Below are positions 61,463-64,000 of a DNA stretch of 64,000 nucleotides, one piece after another; position 1 is the first letter of the stretch, and every line of letters starts with the position of its first letter. The DNA is taken from NCBI RefSeq assembly GCF_039839275.1, contig NZ_JBDOQP010000002.1, positions 620,001 through 684,000 on the forward strand, in the 5' to 3' direction. Source of the stretch: Aerobium sp039839275. Its GTDB lineage: Bacteria > Pseudomonadota > Alphaproteobacteria > Rhizobiales > Rhizobiaceae. The position numbers were made by a program, and so were the translations under genes. Under the pieces are notes generated by a model. That model was not told the origin of the DNA. It saw nothing but the letters and a program-made list of their open reading frames with translations, and made no database searches.

Positions 61463-62239
61463 ATGTCGGAACAGCGCACCACCGCCACGGGCGGCATGGA
61501 GACGGCCTACGGCTTTCGCGAAGTCGGCGCGGGTGAGAAGCAGGGGCTCGTGAACGAGGTCTTTCACAAGGTCGCCAACCGCTATGACCTGATGAACGAC
61601 CTGATGTCGGGCGGGCTGCACCGGCTGTGGAAAGACGCCATGGTCGCCTGGCTCAATCCGCCGAAGAGGCCGGGCTGGCGCGTTCTGGACGTGGCAGGTG
61701 GGACCGGTGACGTGGCCTTCCGCATAGTCGAGGCTTCGCGCGACAACGCCCATGCCACCGTGCTCGACATCAACGGCTCGATGCTCGCCGTGGGCCGCGA
61801 ACGCGCCGAGAAGCGCGGGCTTGCCGCCCATGTCGACTTCGTGGAGGCCAACGCCGAAGAACTGCCGTTCGAGGACCGGACCTTCGATGCCTATACGATC
61901 GCCTTCGGCATCCGCAACGTGCCGCGCATCGAGGTGGCCCTGTCAGAGGCCTATCGCGTGCTGAAGCCGGGCGGCAGGCTGCTCGTGCTGGAATTCTCCG
62001 AGGTTGAGATGCCGCTGCTCGACAAGGTCTACGAGGCCTGGTCGTTCAACGCGATCCCCCGGATCGGCGAATTCGTCGCCGGCGACGGAGAGCCATACCG
62101 GTATCTCGTCGAATCGATCGCCCGGTTTCCGAACCAGCAGAATTTCGGCGCCATGATCGGCAGGGCGGGCTTCGACCGCGTGACCTGGCGCAACTACTCC
62201 GGCGGCATAGCGGCGCTGCATTCCGGCTGGAAGCTGTGA
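61463..62239 (+). CDS. ubiE: Demethylmenaquinone/2-octaprenyl-6-methoxybenzoquinol methyltransferase UbiE
   Basis: C-methyltransferase of ubiquinone biosynthesis (258 aa). VFHKVANRYDLMNDLMSGG is motif I of the family, VLDVAGGTGDVAF is the SAM site, and RNVPRIEVALSEAYRVLKPGG with NYSGGIAALHSGWKL complete it. ATG 61463 has GGATGA 6 nt upstream; an ATG at 61454 is possible. It is followed by ubiB after 13 nt. In many rhizobia ubiE is divergent from mutM; here mutM lies 12 kb away and points the same way. Confidence 0.96.
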   Translation: MSEQRTTATGGMETAYGFREVGAGEKQGLVNEVFHKVANRYDLMNDLMSGGLHRLWKDAMVAWLNPPKRPGWRVLDVAGGTGDVAFRIVEASRDNAHATVLDINGSMLAVGRERAEKRGLAAHVDFVEANAEELPFEDRTFDAYTIAFGIRNVPRIEVALSEAYRVLKPGGRLLVLEFSEVEMPLLDKVYEAWSFNAIPRIGEFVAGDGEPYRYLVESIARFPNQQNFGAMIGRAGFDRVTWRNYSGGIAALHSGWKL

Positions 62240-62252
62240 GGCGGCACCTCGC

Positions 62253-63827
62253 ATGAGCACAGTAGCCGCCTGGTTCCGGCTGGTCCGCGCCGGCTGGATC
62301 ATGACCCGCGAGGGCGTGGTCGGCGCGCTGCCGGGCGACCAGCTCACCGGACCGCCCCGCACGGCATGGGGCATCGCGAAACTCCTTGCCCGGCGCACCA
62401 CCCGGAGCCGTGAGCGCAGCCAACGCATGACGCGCGCGATCAACCGGCTCGGCCCCTCCTACGTCAAGCTCGGCCAGTTCCTCGCGACCCGGCCGGACGT
62501 CGTGGGTACCGATATCGCCCTCGACCTTGCCAACCTGCAGGACCGGATGGAGACATTTCCCACCGCGCTTGCGGTGGCGGAAATCGAAGAATCGCTCGGC
62601 AGGCCGGTGACCGAACTTTACGAGACGTTCGAGGAGCCGATCGCAGCGGCTTCGATCGCGCAGGTGCATCCGGCCACGATGATCCGCGACGGGATCCTGG
62701 AAGACGTCGCGGTCAAGGTCATCCGCCCCGGTGTCCGGCGGCGCTTCTACAACGACCTCGAAAGCTTCTTCCTCGCGGCGCGGCTGCAGGAACAGTTCGT
62801 TCGCTCCTCCCGCAGGCTGAAGCCGGTCGAGGTGACGAAGACCCTCGCCCAGACGACAAAGATCGAGATGGACTTGCGGCTGGAGGCGGCGGCGATCTCC
62901 GAGCTTGCGGAGAACACCAAGGGCGACCCGGGCTTCCGCGTCCCATGGGTGGATTGGGAGCGCACCGGCCGCGACGTCATCACCATGGAGTGGATCGCCG
63001 GCGTCAAGATGAACGACATCGACGGGTTGCGCGCTGCCGGGCACGATCTCGCGCAATTGGCGGCGACGCTCATCCAGTCCTTCCTGCGCCATACGCTGCG
63101 CGACGGCTTCTTCCACGCCGACATGCATCCCGGCAATCTCTTCGTCGAAGCCGACGGCACGATCGTTGCCGTCGATCTCGGCATCGCGGGACGCCTCGGC
63201 AAGAAGGAGCGGCGGTTCCTTGCCGAGATTCTCTACGGCTTCATCACGCGCGATTACCTGCGCGTGGCCGAAGTGCATTTCGAGGCCGGCTATGTGCCGC
63301 GCACCCATGACGTGCATGCCTTCGCGCAGGCCATCCGGGCCATCGGCGAGCCCATTCACGGCCAGCCAGCAGAGACGATCTCGATGGCGCGCCTGTTGAC
63401 GCTTCTGTTCGAGGTGACAGAACTGTTCGACATGCAGACGCGCACCGAACTGGTGCTGCTGCAAAAGACCATGGTGGTGGTCGAGGGCGTGGCGCGCACG
63501 CTCGACCCGGCCTTCAACATGTGGCGGACGGCCGAGCCGGTGGTGGGCGACTGGATCAGGGCCAATCTCGGCCCGCGCGGTATGCTGGACGACGCGCGCG
63601 AGGGGCTGGGCGCCATGGTGTCGCTGGCGCGCCAGGCACCGGAACTGGCTGCGCGCACCGAGCGCCTGTCACGCGAGATCGATGCCATGGCCGAGAACGG
63701 GCTGCGCTTCGACGACGAAACCGCGCACAAGATCGGCCGGGCGGAGGCGCGCCACACGCGCTCCGGCCGCATCGCGCTGTGGGTGATCGCTGCAACGCTG
63801 GTCTGGATCGCGTGGCAGATGGCGTGA
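62253..63827 (+). CDS. ubiB: Ubiquinone biosynthesis kinase-like protein UbiB
   Basis: ABC1/UbiB atypical kinase-like ATPase (524 aa) needed for aerobic ubiquinone synthesis, likely by extracting isoprenoid intermediates from the membrane. The KxGQ motif is KLGQFLATRPDVV; AAASIAQVHPA is the Ala-rich loop; VAVKVIRPGV carries the ATP-binding lysine; HADMHPGNL and VDLGIAGRL are the catalytic and metal loops. A single C-terminal membrane helix (IALWVIAATLVWIAW) anchors it. It is coupled to ubiE. Confidence 0.95.
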   Translation: MSTVAAWFRLVRAGWIMTREGVVGALPGDQLTGPPRTAWGIAKLLARRTTRSRERSQRMTRAINRLGPSYVKLGQFLATRPDVVGTDIALDLANLQDRMETFPTALAVAEIEESLGRPVTELYETFEEPIAAASIAQVHPATMIRDGILEDVAVKVIRPGVRRRFYNDLESFFLAARLQEQFVRSSRRLKPVEVTKTLAQTTKIEMDLRLEAAAISELAENTKGDPGFRVPWVDWERTGRDVITMEWIAGVKMNDIDGLRAAGHDLAQLAATLIQSFLRHTLRDGFFHADMHPGNLFVEADGTIVAVDLGIAGRLGKKERRFLAEILYGFITRDYLRVAEVHFEAGYVPRTHDVHAFAQAIRAIGEPIHGQPAETISMARLLTLLFEVTELFDMQTRTELVLLQKTMVVVEGVARTLDPAFNMWRTAEPVVGDWIRANLGPRGMLDDAREGLGAMVSLARQAPELAARTERLSREIDAMAENGLRFDDETAHKIGRAEARHTRSGRIALWVIAATLVWIAWQMA

Positions 63828-63832
63828 TAGCA

Positions 63833-63861
63833 TTGACAGCAGTGCTAGCACTCACTAGCTT
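63833..63861 (+). promoter_or_regulatory. Promoter with palindromic operator ahead of the antitoxin gene
   Basis: TTGACA (63833-63838) and TAGCTT (63856-63861) are 17 nt apart. The spacer contains AGTGCTAGCACT (63841-63852), a perfect 12-bp palindrome ideally placed for autorepression by a ribbon-helix-helix antitoxin. Confidence 0.55.
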
Positions 63862-63882
63862 ATGTGGGCAAAGGAAACGCTT

Positions 63883-64000
63883 TTGGCTGCGCTGACGATC
63901 AGGAACATCGACGATGAAACCAAGCAGGCCTTGCGGCTGCGTGCTGCCAGGCATGGCGTTTCGATGGAACAGGAAGTCCGCACCATTCTGAAGAACGCCG
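63883..64000 (+). CDS. FitA/VapB-like ribbon-helix-helix antitoxin (N-terminal part)
   Basis: The visible 39 residues, LAALTIRNIDDETKQALRLR then AARHGVSMEQEVRTILKNA, match the N-terminal ribbon-helix-helix of FitA/VapB-type antitoxins that repress their own operon and neutralise a PIN-domain toxin. The start is taken as the TTG at 63883, with AAAGGA 7 nt upstream; an in-frame ATG at 63862 would add seven residues. The gene runs off the right edge, and the toxin gene would lie just beyond it. Confidence 0.75.
   Translation, partial: MAALTIRNIDDETKQALRLRAARHGVSMEQEVRTILKNA

Noticed and set aside
63841..63853. Resemblance of the antitoxin operator to a CIRCE (HrcA) half-site
   Set aside because: The second CIRCE arm and the 9-bp spacer are missing; the compact palindrome fits an antitoxin operator better.

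Overview
The window looks like a chromosomal segment of an alphaproteobacterium of the Hyphomicrobiales (Rhizobiales), most likely a Phyllobacteriaceae/Mesorhizobium-like organism. The reasons are gene order and signatures rather than any database search: irr beside fabA-fabB-fabI; rimP-nusA-ylxR-infB-rbfA-truB-rpsO-pnp; a cpa/tad pilus locus; mutM-echA-rpsT-dnaA; a cysteine-free Irr; an HWE-type kinase; and RIME-like palindromes. DNA is GC-rich throughout, which produces very long antisense open frames that are not genes.

Layout. 1-6.7 kb: rimI (cut by the left edge), tsaB and malate synthase G on the minus strand, then irr divergent from the unsaturated fatty-acid genes fabA-fabB-fabI. 6.8-9.4 kb: a GGDEF/EAL protein with a dead cyclase site, and an RsmC-like methyltransferase. 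9.4-21.1 kb (minus strand): the transcription/translation superoperon rimP to pnp, with an HWE histidine kinase inserted between truB and rpsO and several strong RNA hairpins (rimP leader, infB/rbfA, rpsO/pnp, pnp leader, pnp terminator). 21.3-27.1 kb: a YiiX-like papain-fold hydrolase, a periplasmic PQQ sugar dehydrogenase, and two diguanylate cyclases flanking a small drug/metabolite transporter. 27.1-34.1 kb: miaB-phoH on one strand and upp-ybeY-corC on the other, separated by a hydantoinase-A-like gene; this looks like a split miaB-phoH-ybeY-corC cluster.

34.2-46.3 kb is a complete Tad/Flp pilus assembly set (flp, cpaA-F, tadB, tadC) on the minus strand, with a divergent accessory arm (PAP2-family membrane protein, stand-alone CpaC N-terminal domain, two TadE-like pseudopilins). 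Its promoter regions repeatedly contain CtrA-like TTAA-N7-TTAA matches. A perfect match lies upstream of the 23.7 kb diguanylate cyclase, suggesting cell-cycle control of pili and c-di-GMP.

46.3-64 kb: an orphan PhnD-like binding protein, deoB, mutM-echA-rpsT, dnaA-dnaN-recF, then moeB, a GNAT and both subunits of aconitase X in one tightly packed run. A hydroxyacid dehydrogenase, an SH3b protein, adenosine deaminase and ubiE-ubiB follow, and the window ends in a FitA/VapB-like antitoxin. The approximately 780 bp before dnaA hold no gene but carry a dense cluster of GANTC (CcrM) sites. Inverting the block mutM..add on paper would place deoB next to add and mutM divergent to ubiE, which I recall as the usual rhizobial arrangement, so a past inversion is likely.
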